Positions 23,447 through 36,400 of a stretch of 64,000 nucleotides of DNA are shown piece by piece. Both the position numbers and the translations under genes were made by a program. The stretch covers positions 31,298,905 through 31,362,904 of the forward strand of contig JASFXZ010000005.1 of assembly GCA_032209605.1 (NCBI GenBank). Direction: 5' to 3'. The first letter of the stretch is position 1; each line of letters begins with the position of its first letter. The notes below the pieces were generated by a model. The model saw nothing but the letters and a program-made list of their open reading frames with translations. It did not search any database and was not told the DNA's origin. The DNA is from Mactromeris polynyma (taxonomy: Eukaryota > Mollusca > Bivalvia > Venerida > Mactridae).

Positions 23447-23684
23447 TATGGTGGCATATTACTGCCACCAGTTAGCATGATAGCGTTCGCGAATTGTTTC
23501 GTGTTAACCACTTAATTATTAATTATTATCTAGCTATCTAGTTAACAATCGTGATACATTTTCGTTAAGATAAATATCATAAAACTAGAAACAGGCTTGA
23601 AAGTGCCCAGAACTGCCACCTCTTACCTTATTATGATGTATTACACGCTATCATGCTAACTGGTGGCAGTAATATGCCACCATA
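23447..23684. mobile_element. 238-bp MITE with about 40-bp TIRs and 6-bp target duplication
   Basis: The left end TATGGTGGCATATTACTGCC (continuing to GTTAGCATGATAGCG) is exactly repeated inverted at the right end (23646-23684). Identical AGCTGT flanks at 23441-23446 and 23685-23690 look like a 6-bp target-site duplication. There is no coding capacity. It is inserted in the THAP/DDE_Tnp_4 transposase relic. The superfamily is uncertain. Confidence 0.85.
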
Positions 23685-23690
23685 AGCTGT

Positions 23691-24723
23691 AATAAAACAT
23701 AACATATCTATGATAGTTTTTGCAAATATGTGAAGTTATTATCAGGTTAAAAAGGACTGAAATATGAAAAGTTATGACATTTTCAACAGACTCAATGTCA
23801 GGTCAAAGTTTAGTGAACACATTAATTGTAAAAAAAAGAGTAATTTGGCATCCTGCTGTACGTTTTACAGATAGTATCATAAGTACTTCCATCCATGGAC
23901 ACAGGTGACAGAACATCATGTTTTGTCTGAAAAAAACCTATGTGTTGATGCTGTACCCAACCGTATAGTGAAATACCAATAATCAAAAACTCACCTTTTC
24001 CATGTACTGAATGATGTCCTTCAGAGTCTGGACTTCATTTTTTTAGAGCTGCAATTATCCTCTCAAATTCTTGATCTGTAAATGAAAAATGAATGTTCAA
24101 TAATGACAAAACAATGCTGAGACAAACCTGTTGCCAGTCTTTAAGAGTGACACAAATTACAGGCAATAGTCTGTGCATAATATACATTTTTTGTGGCACA
24201 TACAAAAAACGAACACATTAGAGTAATGAATAGTTCCAAAATGCAGCAGTACAGTGTAGATACCTGATTTGATGCATACTGCATGATCTCCAACAGAAAC
24301 ATCAACAATATTCGGGATTTGCAGGTGCTAAATGTGGTAATGAGCAGCAGCATTGGTTAACTCTGAATTCACAGTATCCTCTACCATTGATCTTTTGCTT
24401 CTGTTGAAATAGTCAATTAACTGATAGATTTTAAATAAAAAATTGGAGTAATTGACTTGGCCATCATACACTCTTTAATCATGTTTAAGATTCTCTGTAA
24501 TGTATGCATGCATATTTATAAGGACGTTTTACTAGAATATGTTTCTCCTTTTATGTCAGCATGATATAACGTAGTTATATATTTACATTTTTATCAACAT
24601 GTTTCACATAATTATGAAATGGAACAGGGGAGTCATATGCTGCAATGGTTTATTGTTGTACAATGTGCACTTAAGTAGAGCTTGTCAAATTTCAGTTATC
24701 AACTAATGTTATTCAATCAATAA
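23691..24723. other. Intron or spacer part of the transposase relic
   Basis: Apart from the short helix-rich - strand stretch at 24040-24080, I see no coding signal. Small frames such as 24141-24353 lack motifs. Confidence 0.4.
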
Positions 24724-25211
24724 TTGATAGAATACCAGTACAGTAGCCACTATTTGAAGCAAAACCATGTTGCTCTCATCATGATTCAAAATGGTTTACT
24801 CTGGGAAACAGTCAATGATTTTGCTATAAGCGAACAATGTTGGCCAAAGTTCCTTATCACTATCAACAAAGTGGCAGCTGCAGATTCTGTCGTTATGGTT
24901 GACTTCCTTGTCTGCACGCCTGAAACATGTCACACCCAAATATATTTTGATGATAAACTGTTCTTAATATTAAAACTACAGCTATATAATATCCGTATAT
25001 GTTATTAAAACCGTCGAGAAAGACGGCTGTGCATATTTGGAATATATTTCCAAATGGCCAATTATGTAATCTGAACGAATTTTTCGAAAATAACGCTAGT
25101 ACTTGTTCAATATGTGATATACTTATGCCATGTCTAAAGTGGAAAGATGTGGAAGACAAAATTATTGAATGTTATTACAATAACCGACATAATATTCACT
25201 GTCCGAAATAG
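24724..25211 (+). other. Overlapping open frames, not recognised
   Basis: Two overlapping + strand frames (24724-25008, 94 codons; 24999-25211, 70 codons) have somewhat coding-like composition (NEFFENNASTCSICDILMPC, KWKDVEDKIIECYYNN) but no domain I know, and they lie inside the span of the opposing THAP/DDE transposase relic. They may be part of that transposon read antisense, or an unrelated remnant. Confidence 0.2.
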
Positions 25212-25689
25212 AGCAACTTTGAAATAGAGGTGAATTCTACCATATCTTCATGTCAGATTATCGACATACCTGCATCTTTCGACTCATTGTTTTCCTTTAC
25301 TTGAGTCTTCGGAATCGAAACAGACTACAAGTTTGTTTCCCTCCTGTTCGATGAGTGCAACCATAAGCGAAGCAGACGACCAATTTAATGATGTGCCCAG
25401 AAGATTCAAAACGGAAGTGAAAGTGAACGAGACGTCTCGTACGCGCCCTATTAATACTTTTAAACATGTCCTGAAAGACATTCTTCTTAATCACTAATTA
25501 GCTTATCAACGTCTAACCTGATTCGACTGAATGACATCCGAGCCATGAATTGGGCATAATGAGTTGCTGGTCAAATGATTTATTTTATGCACGAAAACAA
25601 TACCCATGGTTCTTCTTGAGTAAGATATAAGCATCCTCCGAAATTTTAATAGACAAAGTAATGTATATTGTTTTGTTTACTCATTACAG

Positions 25690-25719
25690 ATACTAATGGA
25701 CATACTTCCAGCGAAGAAG
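25690..25719 (+). CDS. Micro-exon 1 (30 nt, phase 1)
   Basis: Acceptor TTACTCATTACAG, 30 nt, donor GTAAGAT. With phase-1 introns it encodes D-T-N-G-H-T-S-S-E-E. It is the first and most diverged member of the micro-exon series that continues to 40.56 kb. It lies outside the homogenised array. Confidence 0.6.
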
Positions 25720-26012
25720 GTAAGATTACATCGATTTACCGATAATATGACGTAGAATAGAGAAATGATTTTTGAAGTAGAATTATATCAGTATATTTTT
25801 AGTATCTAATATAATATTATATAATATAACCGAGTCATATAACGAGTATACTCATTTTCAAATATTAATGGGCCCAGGTGTATATGAATGTGCCATTATT
25901 TATTCAAACATTTTCTGAATGAAAACAAATGCACACAAACAAAAGCACGATATTTCACGAGGAATTTACAAACGTTAACAATACAAAGTTGTTTCCCTTT
26001 TAGGCTTTACAG

Positions 26013-26042
26013 ATATCAATGGACAACCATACAGTCAAGCAA
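26013..26042 (+). CDS. Micro-exon 2 (30 nt, phase 1)
   Basis: Acceptor TTTTAGGCTTTACAG, donor GTAAGTT. Encodes D-I-N-G-Q-P-Y-S-Q-A in phase 1. Same length and phase as micro-exon 1 but different residues, so length and phase are kept while sequence drifts. Confidence 0.6.
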
Positions 26043-26736
26043 GTAAGTTTACCTAAAGTTACCTGCGCGGGTAGGCATTTAATTAATTCAAAAGGTGTCT
26101 GAGAGACATTACTCTTACCACATATCAACGTTCAAACATGATTCTATGGAGTGTAATCCGAGCCACTTCAAACATTGTCCGAATGACAATAATCGTTCAA
26201 CTAGTTAATATATCACCGTTTAAGCATGATTCGATATATTGTTATCCGAGCCATGTATCGGGCATAACTATAGAACTAAAACGTGAATTAGACACAGTGA
26301 TATTTGGTTGTATTACTAGAAATACACGGCAAGGTGACCTTGATTTACCGATAGTCAGGCGCAGAGTAATGTTATCAATTTATCAGTAGATTTGTCCTAA
26401 GTAATCTTCACTAAATTAATAAAATACTCGGATGAAATATTATGTACTATGACGTTGTCTTGAAACGAGTGTATTCATTTTTACAATAAATGTGCTCAGA
26501 TATGTTGTTTGCGAAGGCAAAGGGACCATTATTTACTCAAACATGTTCTGAATGAACATCATCTTGACACTTATTAATATATGAATAGTATTAAACAAGT
26601 CATGAATCGAGAATAATACTGGCGCATGAGAAATTGCCTTGCACACACTCAAAACTTACGATTTGCCATGAGGAAGAAACAAGCATCTGTCAAACGTAGA
26701 TGATTCTATTTGAACATTTTCATTTACTCGTTACAG

Positions 26737-26766
26737 ATATGAAAGAAAACGCAGTCAGTCAAGCAG
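26737..26766 (+). CDS. Micro-exon 3 (30 nt, phase 1)
   Basis: Acceptor TTACTCGTTACAG, donor GTAAGAT. Encodes D-M-K-E-N-A-V-S-Q-A. It and its flanks recur 1980 bp downstream as the micro-exon at 28717. Confidence 0.6.
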
Positions 26767-27194
26767 GTAAGATGCCTTCAAGTTAATGGCTAGATGATTC
26801 TAAAAATTGACACAAATAAAGATTTCAGTAGATCTGCAGTAATAACATTCACTTAATTTATTTTTCAACAGGACACAATAACATACAATTGTACCAGAAC
26901 GAGTTTCAAAAACTCAACCTTTTTCAAAAATATATATGGTTCAAGAGGTCGTACAAGAATATAAATTATTAATTGAAAGGCATTAACTTTTGCATTAAAG
27001 AACAAATTAATGCTCAAATATAATTTGGACAGTATGTAAACCGAACCTGGAATCAGTAAATAATTTATGATTGTCACATAAGAAATTGCTCTTCATACAA
27101 GCAACATACACGCATGTTCCATAGGAATATACAATCTTCTCTCGAACGTTAATAAAACAATGTATTGTATAGTCTTTCTTTGTATGTGTTACAT

Positions 27195-27224
27195 ATATCA
27201 ATGAACTGACAGAGAGTAATGCAG
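27195..27224 (+). pseudogene. Micro-exon 4, acceptor lost
   Basis: The 30-nt body (would give D-I-N-E-L-T-E-S-N-A) and the donor GTAAGAT are intact, but the acceptor reads TTACAT instead of TTACAG, so this copy should not be spliced in. Its relative 2001 bp downstream (29196) has the intact AG. Confidence 0.65.
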
Positions 27225-27820
27225 GTAAGATACCCCCAACTTACCGATGTACTTGCCCGTTATAGTGGAACATATTTCTGAAATCAAATGATATCTGAAG
27301 AGCTATTGTACTTAAACAAAATTTGAATGTTTATCATACCGGATACACTATTTCATATTAATACTAGTTACAAAACGAGTAATTCATGTCCAAATGTACA
27401 TGGCTCTAGAAGTTGTTTGAGGAACTTAGTATGCAATTAATTCATTAAAACATTTTCCGAATGACAATAATCGTTCCACTAGTTAATATATCACCGTTCA
27501 AGCATGATTCGATATATTGCTATCCGAGCCATGTATCGGGCATAACTATAGTGTTGTCGCATGAGACACTGCCATGCATACAAACAAAACTGACTATATG
27601 TCTTGTGGAAGATACATGTAGAACTAAAACGTGAATTAGACAATGTGATATTTGGTTGTATTACTAGAAATAGACGGTAAGGTGACCAAGATTTACATCT
27701 GGCGCAGAATAATGTTATCAATTTCTCAGTAGATTTGTCCTAAGTAATCTTCACTAAAACAATTAATCTCTCAAAAGTTAATAAAACAATGTATTGTATA
27801 TTTTTTTGTATGCGTTACAG

Positions 27821-27850
27821 ATACCAATGAACAGACAGAGAGTAATGCAG
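27821..27850 (+). CDS. Micro-exon 5 (30 nt, phase 1), first D-T-N-E-Q-T-E-S-N-A copy
   Basis: Acceptor T-run then GTATGCGTTACAG, donor GTAAGAT. First copy of the exact decapeptide that dominates the later array. Confidence 0.7.
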
Positions 27851-28716
27851 GTAAGATACCCTCAACTTACCGATGTACATGTACTTGCCCGTAATAGTGG
27901 AACATATTTCTGAAATCAAATGATATCTGAAGAGCTATTGTACTTAAACAACATTTGAATGTTTATCATACCGGATACAATATTTCATATTAAGACTGGT
28001 TACAAAACGAGTAATTCATGTCCAAATGTACATGGCTCTAGATATTGTTTGAGGAACTTAGTAGGCAATTAATTCATTAAAACATTTTCCAAATGACACT
28101 AATCGTTCCACATGTTAATATATCACCGTTCAAGCATGATTCGATATATTGTTATCCGAGCCATGTATCGGGCATAACTATAGTATTGTCGCATGAGACA
28201 CTGCCATGCACACAAACAAAACTGATCATATGTCTTGTGAAAGATACATGTAGAACTAAAACGTGAATTAGACAATGTGATATTTGGTTGTATTACTAGA
28301 AATACACGGCAAGGTGACCTAGATTCACCGATATTATGGCGCAGAATAATGTTATCAATTTTGCAGTAGATTTGTCCTAAGTAATCTTCACTAAAACAAT
28401 TAATCACTCGGATGAAATATTATGTACTATGACGTTGTCTTGAAACGAGTATATTCATTTTAACTATAAATGTGCCCAGATATGTTGTATGCGAAGGCAA
28501 AGGGATCATTATTTACTCAAACGTTTTCTGAATGAACATCATCTTGACACTTATTAATATATGAATAGTATTAACCGAGTCATGAATCGAGAATAATACT
28601 GGCACATGAGATATTGCCTTGCACACACTCGAAACTTACGATTTGCCATGAGGAAGACACAAGCATCTGTCAAACGTTAATGATTATATTTGAACATTTT
28701 CATTTACTCGTTACAG

Positions 28717-28746
28717 ATATGAAAGAAAGGGCAGTCAGTGACGCAG
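28717..28746 (+). CDS. Micro-exon 6 (30 nt, phase 1)
   Basis: Acceptor TTACTCGTTACAG, donor GTGAGAT. Encodes D-M-K-E-R-A-V-S-D-A. It is the 2-kb-downstream duplicate of the micro-exon at 26737. Confidence 0.6.
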
Positions 28747-29195
28747 GTGAGATGCCCTCAAGTTAATGGGCTACTTGGGTAGATGAGTCTTAAAATTGAC
28801 ACAAATAAAAATTTCAGTAGATCTGTAGTAATAAATATTCATTTAATTTATTATTTATCAGGATACAATAACATAAAATTGTGCCAGAACGAGTACATTC
28901 CTTTTCAAAAATATATATGCCTCAAGAGGTCGTATAAGTATATAAATTATTAATTGTTTTATTCAAAACAATTCTGAAAGGCATAAACTTTTTCATTAAC
29001 GAACAAATTAATGCTCAAATATAATTTCGACAGTATGTAAACCGAATCTGGAATCGGTAAACAATTTATGAGTGTCACATACGAAATTGCTCTTCATACA
29101 AGCAACATACACGCATGTTCCATAGGAATATACAATCTTCTCTCGAACGTTAATAAAACAATGTATTGTATATTGTTTCATTGTATGTGTTACAG

Positions 29196-29225
29196 ATATC
29201 AATGAACAGACAGAGAGTAATGCAG
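29196..29225 (+). CDS. Micro-exon 7 (30 nt, phase 1)
   Basis: Acceptor GTATGTGTTACAG, donor GTAAGAT. Encodes D-I-N-E-Q-T-E-S-N-A. Duplicate of the broken copy at 27195, here with an intact acceptor. Confidence 0.65.
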
Positions 29226-29832
29226 GTAAGATACCACCAATCTCCGATGTACATGTACTTGCCCGTAATAGTGGAACATATTTCTGAAATCAAATGATAT
29301 CTGAAGAGCTATTGTACTTAAACAAAATTTGAATGTTTATCATACCGGATACAATATTTCATATCAAGACTGGTTGCAACACGAATAATTCATGTCCAAA
29401 TGTACATGGCTCTAGAAGTTGTTTGAGGAACTTAGTAGGCAATTAATGCATTCAAACATTGTCCGAATGACAATAATCGTTCCTTTAGTTAATATATCAC
29501 CGTTCAAGCATGATTCGATATATTGTTATCCGAGCCATGTATCGGGCATAACTATAGTATTGTCGCATGAGACACTGCCATGCACACAAACAAAACTGAC
29601 CATAAGTCTTGTTGAAGATACATGTAGAACTATAACGTGAATTATACAAAGTGATATTTGGTTGTATTACTAGACACAGACGGTAAGGTGACCAAGATTT
29701 ACCGATAATCTGGCGCAGAATAATGTTATCAATTTCTCAGTAGATTTGTCCTAAGTAATCTTCACTAAAACAATTAATCTCTCGAAAGTTAATAAAACTA
29801 TGTATTGTATATTTGTTTTGTATGCGTTACAG

Positions 29833-29864
29833 ATACCAATGAACAGAGAGAGAGAGTAATGGAG
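29833..29864 (+). pseudogene. Micro-exon 8, 32 nt, frame-breaking
   Basis: Splice signals are intact but the body has two extra bases in a GAGAGAGAGAG run and ends GGAG instead of GCAG. Inclusion would shift the frame. It is the only copy in the series with a length other than 30 nt. Confidence 0.7.
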
Positions 29865-30470
29865 GTAAGATACCCCCGATCTCCGATGTACATGTACTTG
29901 CCCGTAATAGTGGAACATATTTCTGAAATCAAATGATATCTGAAGAGCTATTGTACTTAAACAAAATTTGAATATTTATCATACCGGATACAATATTTCA
30001 TATCAAGACTGGTTACAAAACGAATAATTCATGTCCAAATGTACATGGCTGTAGAAGTTGTTTGAGGAACTTAGTAGGCAATTAATGCATTCAAACATTG
30101 TCCGAATGACAATAATCGTTCCTTTAGTTAATATATCACCGTTCATGCATGATTCGATATATTGTTATCCGAGCCATGTATCGGGCATAACTATAGTATT
30201 GTCGCATGAGACACTGCCATGCATACAAACAAAACTGACTATACGTCTTGTGGAAGATACATGTAGAACTAAAACGTGAATAAGACAATGTGATATTTGG
30301 TTGTATTACTAGAAATAGACGGTAAGGTGACCAAGATTTACCGATAATCTGGCGCAGAATAATGTTATCAATTTCTCAGTAGATTTGTCCTAAGTAATCT
30401 TCTTTAAAACAATTAATCTCTCGAAAGTTAATAAAACAATGTATTGTATATTTTTTTGTATGCGTTACAG

Positions 30471-33400
30471 ATACCAATGAACAGACAGAGAGTAATGCAG
30501 GTAAGATACCCCCAACTTACCGATGTACATGTACTTGCCCGTAATAGTGGAACATATATCTGAAATCAAATGATATCTGAAGAGCTATAGTACTTAAGAA
30601 AAATTTGAATGTTTATCATACCGGATACAATATTTCATATCAAGACTGGTTACAAAACGAGTAATTCATGTCCAAATGTACATGGCTCTAGAAGTTGTTT
30701 GAGGAACTTAGTAGGCAATTAATGCATTCAAACATTGTCCGATTGACAATAATCGTTCCTTTAGTTAATATATCACCGTTCATGCATGATTCGATATATT
30801 GTTATCCGAGCCATGTATCGGGCATAACTATAGTATTGTCGCATGAGACACTGCCATGCATACAAACAAAACTGACTATACGTCTTGTGGAAGATACATG
30901 TAGAACTAAAATGTGAATTAGACAAAGTGATATTTGGTTGTTTTACTAGAAATACACGGCAAGGTGACCAAGATTTACCGATAATCTTGCGCAGAATAAT
31001 GTTATCAATTTCTCAGTAGATTTGTCCTAAGTAATCTTCACTAAAACAATTGATCTCTCGAAAGTTAATAAAACTATGTATTGCATATTTGTTTTGTATG
31101 CGTTACAGATACCAATGCACAGACAGAGAGTAATGCAGGTAAGATACCCCCGATCTCCGATGTACATGTACTTGCCCGTAATAGTGGAACATATTTCTGA
31201 AATCAAATGATATCTGAAGAGCTATTGTACTTAAGAAAAAATTGAATGTTTATCATTCCGGATACAATATTTCATATTAAGACTTGTTACAAAACGAGTA
31301 ATTCATGTCCAAATGTACATGGCTCTAGAAATTGTTTGAGGAACTTAGTAGGCAATTAATTCATTAAAACATTTTCCGAATGACAATAATCGTTCCATTA
31401 GTTAATATATCACCGTTCAAGCATGATTCGATATATTGTTATCCGAGCCATGTATCGGGCATAACTATAGTGTTGTCGCATGAGACACTGCCATGCACAC
31501 AAACAAAACTGACCATATGTCTTGTTGAAGATACATGTAGAACTAAAACGTGAATTAGACAAAGTGATATTTGGTTGTATTTCTAGAAATACACGGCAAG
31601 GTGACCTAGATTTACCGATATTATGGCGCAGAATAATGCTATCAATTTTGCAGTAGATTTGTCCTAAGTAATCTTCACTAAAACAATTAATCCCTCGAAA
31701 GTTAATAAAACAATGTATTGTATATTTTTTTTGTATGCGTTACAGATACCAATGAACAGACAGAGAGTAATGCAGGTAAGATACCCCCAACTTACCGATG
31801 TACATGTACTTGCCCGTAATAGTGGAACATATTTCTGAAATCAAATGATATCTGAAGAGCTATTGTACTTAAGCAAAAGTTCAATGTTTATCATTCCGGA
31901 TACAATATTTCATATTAAGACTGGTTACAAAACGAGTAATTCATGTCCAAATGTACATGGCTCTAGAAATTGTTTGAGGAACTTAGTAGGCAATTGATGC
32001 ATTCAAACATTGTCCGAATGACAATATTCGTTCCATTAGTTAATATATCACCGTTCAAGCATGATTCGATATATTGTTATCCGACAATGTATCGGGTATA
32101 ACTATAGTATTGTCGCATGAGACACTGCCATGCATACAAACAAAACTGACTATACGTCTTGTGGAAGATACATGTAGAACTAAAACGTGAATTAGACAAT
32201 GTATTATTTGGTTGTATTACTAGAAATACACGGTAAGGTGACCAAGATTTACCGATAATCTGGCGCAGAATAATGTTATCAATTTCTCAGTACATTTGTC
32301 CTAAGTAATCTTCACTAAAACAATTAATCTCTCGAAAGTTAATAAAACTATGTATTGTATATTTGTTTTGTATGCGTTACAGATACCAATGAACAGACAG
32401 AGAGTAATGCAGGTAAGATACCCCGATCTCCGATGTACATGTACTTGCCCGTAATAGTGGAACATATTTCTGAAATCAAATAATATCTGAAGAGCTATTG
32501 TACTTAAACAAATCTTGAATGTTTATCATACCGGATACAATATTTCATATCAAGACTGGTTACAAAACGAGTGATTCATGTCCAAATGTACATGGCTCTA
32601 GAAGTTGTTGTAGGACTTTAGTAGGCAATTGATGCATTCAAACATTGTCCGAATGACAGTAATCGTTCCTTTAGTTAATATATCACCGTTCAAGCATGAT
32701 TCGATATATTGTTATCCGAGCCATGTATCGGGCATTACTATAGTGTTGTCGCAGGAGACACTGCCATGCACACAAACAAAACTGACCATATGTCTTGTTG
32801 AAGATACATGTAGAACTAAAACGTGAATTAGACAAAGTGATATTTGGTTGTATTACTAGAAATACACGGCAAGGTGACCTAGATTTACCGATATTATGGC
32901 GCAGAATAATGCTATCAATTTTGCAGTAGATTTGTCGTAAGTAATCTTCACTAAAACAATTAATCTCTCGAAAGTTAATAAAACAATGTATTGTATATTT
33001 TTTTTTGTATGCGTTACAGATACCAATGAACAGACGGAGAGTAATGCAGGTAAGATACCCTCAACTTACCGATGTACATGTACTTGCCCGTAATAGTGGA
33101 ACATATTTCTGAAATCAAATGATATCTGAAGAGCTATGGTACTTAAACAAATCTTGAATGTTTATCATACCGGATACAATATTTCATATCAAGACTGGTT
33201 ACAAAATGAGTAATTCTTGTCCAAATGTACATGGCCCTAGAAGTTGTTTGATGAACTTAGTATGCAATTAATTCATTAAAACATTTTCCGAATGACAATA
33301 ATCGTTCCACTAGTTAATATATCACCGTTCAAGCATGATTCGATATATTGCTATCCGAGCCATGTATCGGGCATAACTATAGTATTGTCGCATGAGACAC

Positions 33401-36400
33401 TGCCATGCACACAAACAAAACTGACAATATGTCTTGTGGAAGATACATGTAGAACTAAAACGTGAATTAGACAAAGTGATATTTGGTTGTATTACTAGAA
33501 ATACACCGCAAGGTGACCTAGATTTACCGATATTATGGCGCAGAATAATGTTATCAATTTCTCAGTAGATTTGTCCTAAGTAATCTTCACTAAAACATTT
33601 AATCTCTCGAAAGTTAATAAAACAATGTATTGTATATTTTTTTTTGTATGCGTTACAGATACCAATGAACAAACAGAGAGTAATACAGGTAAGATACCCC
33701 CAACTTAACGATGTACATGTACTTGCCCGTAATAGTGGAACATATTTCTGAAATCAAATGATATCTGAAGAGCTATTGTACTTAAGATAAATTTGAATGT
33801 TTATCATTCCGGATACAATATTTCATATTAAGACTGGTTATAAAACGAGTAATTCATGTCCAAATGTACATGGCTCTAGAAATTGTTTGAGGAACTTAGT
33901 AGGCAATTAATTCATTAAAACATTTTCCGAATGACAATAATCGTTCCACTAGTTAATATACATGTGTATCACCGTCCAAGCATGATTCGATAAATTGTTA
34001 TCCGACCATGTATCGGGCATAACTATAGTATTGTCGCATGAGACACTGCCATGCACACAAACAAAACTGACAATATGTCTTGTGGAAGATACATGTAGAA
34101 CTAAAACGTGAATTAGACAAAGTGATATTTGGTTGTATTACTAGAAATACACCGCAAGGTGACCTAGTTTTACCGATATTATGGCGCAGAATAATGTCAT
34201 CAATTTTGCAGTAGATTTGTCCTAAGTAATCTTCACTAAAACAATTAATCTCTCGAAAGTTAATAAAACAATGTATTGTATATTGTTTTTGTATGCGTTA
34301 CAGATACCAATGAACAGACAGAGAGTCATGCAGGTAAGATACCCCCGATCTCCGATGTACATGTACTTGCCCGTAATAGTGGAACATATTTCTGAAATCA
34401 AATGATATCTGAAGAGCTATTGTACTTAAACAAATCTTGAATGTTTATCATACCTGATACAATATTTCATATCAAGACTGGTTACAAAACGAGTAATTCA
34501 TGTCCAAATGTACATGGCCCTAGAAGTTGTTTGATGAACTTAGTATGCAATTAATTCATTAAAACATTTTCCGAATGACAATAATCGTTCCACTAGTTAA
34601 TATATCACCGTTCAAGCATGATTCGATATATTGCTATCCGAGCCATGTATCGGGCATAACTATAGTATTGTCGCATGAGACACTGCCATGCACACAAACA
34701 AAACTGACCATATGTCTTGTGGAAGATACATGTAGAACTAAAACGTGAATTAGACAAAGTGATATTTGGTTGTATTACTAGAAATACACGGCAAGGTGAC
34801 CTAGATTTACCGATATTATGGCGCAGAATAATGTCATCAATTTTGCAGTAGATTTGTCCTAAGTAATCTTCACTAAAACAATTAATCTCTCGAAAGTTAA
34901 TAAAACAATGTATTGTATATTGTTTTTGTATGCGTTACAGATACCAATGAACAGACAGAGAGTAATGCAGGTAAGATACCCCCGATCTCCGATGTACATG
35001 TACTTGCCCGTAATAGTGGAACATATTTCTGAAATCAAATGATATCTGAAGAGCTATTGTACTTAAACAAATCTTGAATGTTTATCATACCGGATACAAT
35101 ATTTCATATCAAGACTGGTTACAAAACGAGTAATTCATGTCCAAATGTACATGGCTCTAGAAGTTGTTGTAGGAACTTAGTAGGCAATTGATGCATTCAA
35201 ACATTGTCCGAATGACAGTAATCGTTCCTTTAGTTAATATATCACCGTTCAAGCATGATTCGATATATTGTTATCCGAGCCATGTATCGGGCATAACTAT
35301 AGTGTTGTCGCAGGAGACACTGCCATGCACACAAACAAAACTGACCATATGTCTTGTTGAAGATACATGTAGAACTAAAACGTGAATTAGACAAAGTGAT
35401 ATTTGGTTGTATTACTAGAAATACACGGCAAGGTGACCTAGATTTACCGATATTATGGCGCAGAATAATGTTATCAATTTTGCAGTAGATTTGTCCTAAG
35501 TAATCTTCACTAAAACAATTAATCTCTCGAAAGTTAATAAAACAATGTATTGTATATTTTTTTTGTATGCGTTACAGATACCAATGAACAGACGGAGAGT
35601 AATGCAGGTAAGATACCCTCAACTTACCGATGTACATGTACTTGCCCGTAATAGTGGAACATATTTCTGAAATCAAATGATATCTGAAGAGCTATGGTAC
35701 TTAAACAAATCTTGAATGTTTATCATACCGGATACAATATTTCATATCAAGACTGGTTACAAAACGAGTAATTCATGTCCAAATGTACATGGCCCTAGAA
35801 GTTGTTTGATGAACTTAGTATGCAATTAATTCATTAAAACATTTTCCGAATGACAATAATCGTTCCACTAGTTAATATATCACCGTTCAAGCATGATTCG
35901 ATATATTGCTATCCGAGCCATGTATCGGGCATAACTATAGTATTGTCGCATGAGACACTGCCATGCACACAAACAAAACTGACCATATGTCTTGTGGAAG
36001 ATACATGTAGAACTAAAACGTGAATTAGACAAAGTGATATTTGGTTGTATTACTAGAAATACACGGCAAGGTGACCTAGATTTACCGATATTATGGCGCA
36101 GAATAATGTCATCAATTTTGCAGTAGATTTGTCCTAAGTAATCTTCACTAAAACAATTAATCTCTCGAAAGTTAATAAAACAATGTATTGTATATTGTTT
36201 TTGTATGCGTTACAGATACCAATGAACAGACAGAGAGTAATGCAGGTAAGATACCCCCGATCTCCGATGTACATGTACTTGCCCGTAATAGTGGAACATA
36301 TTTCTGAAATCAAATGATATCTGAAGAGCTATTGTACTTAAACAAATCTTGAATGTTTATCATACCGGATACAATATTTCATATCAAGACTGGTTACAAA

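Larger units (their letters stand above)
22444..25494 (-). pseudogene. THAP + DDE_Tnp_4 transposase, broken
   Basis: Read on the - strand. About 25297-25420 has a THAP-like zinc finger start (VVCFAYGCTHRTGG). About 24040-24080 is a helix-rich DQEFERIIAALKK region with a frameshift. 23177-23407 is the helix-turn-helix that precedes DDE_Tnp_4 domains (IADQLLMTLMKLRLNCKDLD, then ISRSTVSNVINTF). From 23170 down to about 22800 come PKYFEDVSPARIAMDATQ (first catalytic Asp), SLTYSSYRVKSVTVLCAAPN, and after a frame change LILADKWVNIFEKL (second Asp) with HITKEEADLCF-like sequence. 22444-22626 is the C-terminus (RANEKIKNYDILNHIPAQSR). The gene would encode a cut-and-paste transposase. A retroelement tail (22620-22822) splits the DDE domain and a MITE (23447-23684) lies before the helix-turn-helix part. 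Terminal repeats of the transposon were not found. Confidence 0.8.

Noticed and set aside
25351..25499. + strand frame MSATISEADDQFNDV...
   Set aside because: Antisense to the THAP-like zinc finger start; no acceptor or donor supports it.
27491..28407. Minus-strand frames in the array (ARYMARI..RIMLER)
   Set aside because: Opposite strand to all splice signals; present only in the two units where stops happen to be absent.
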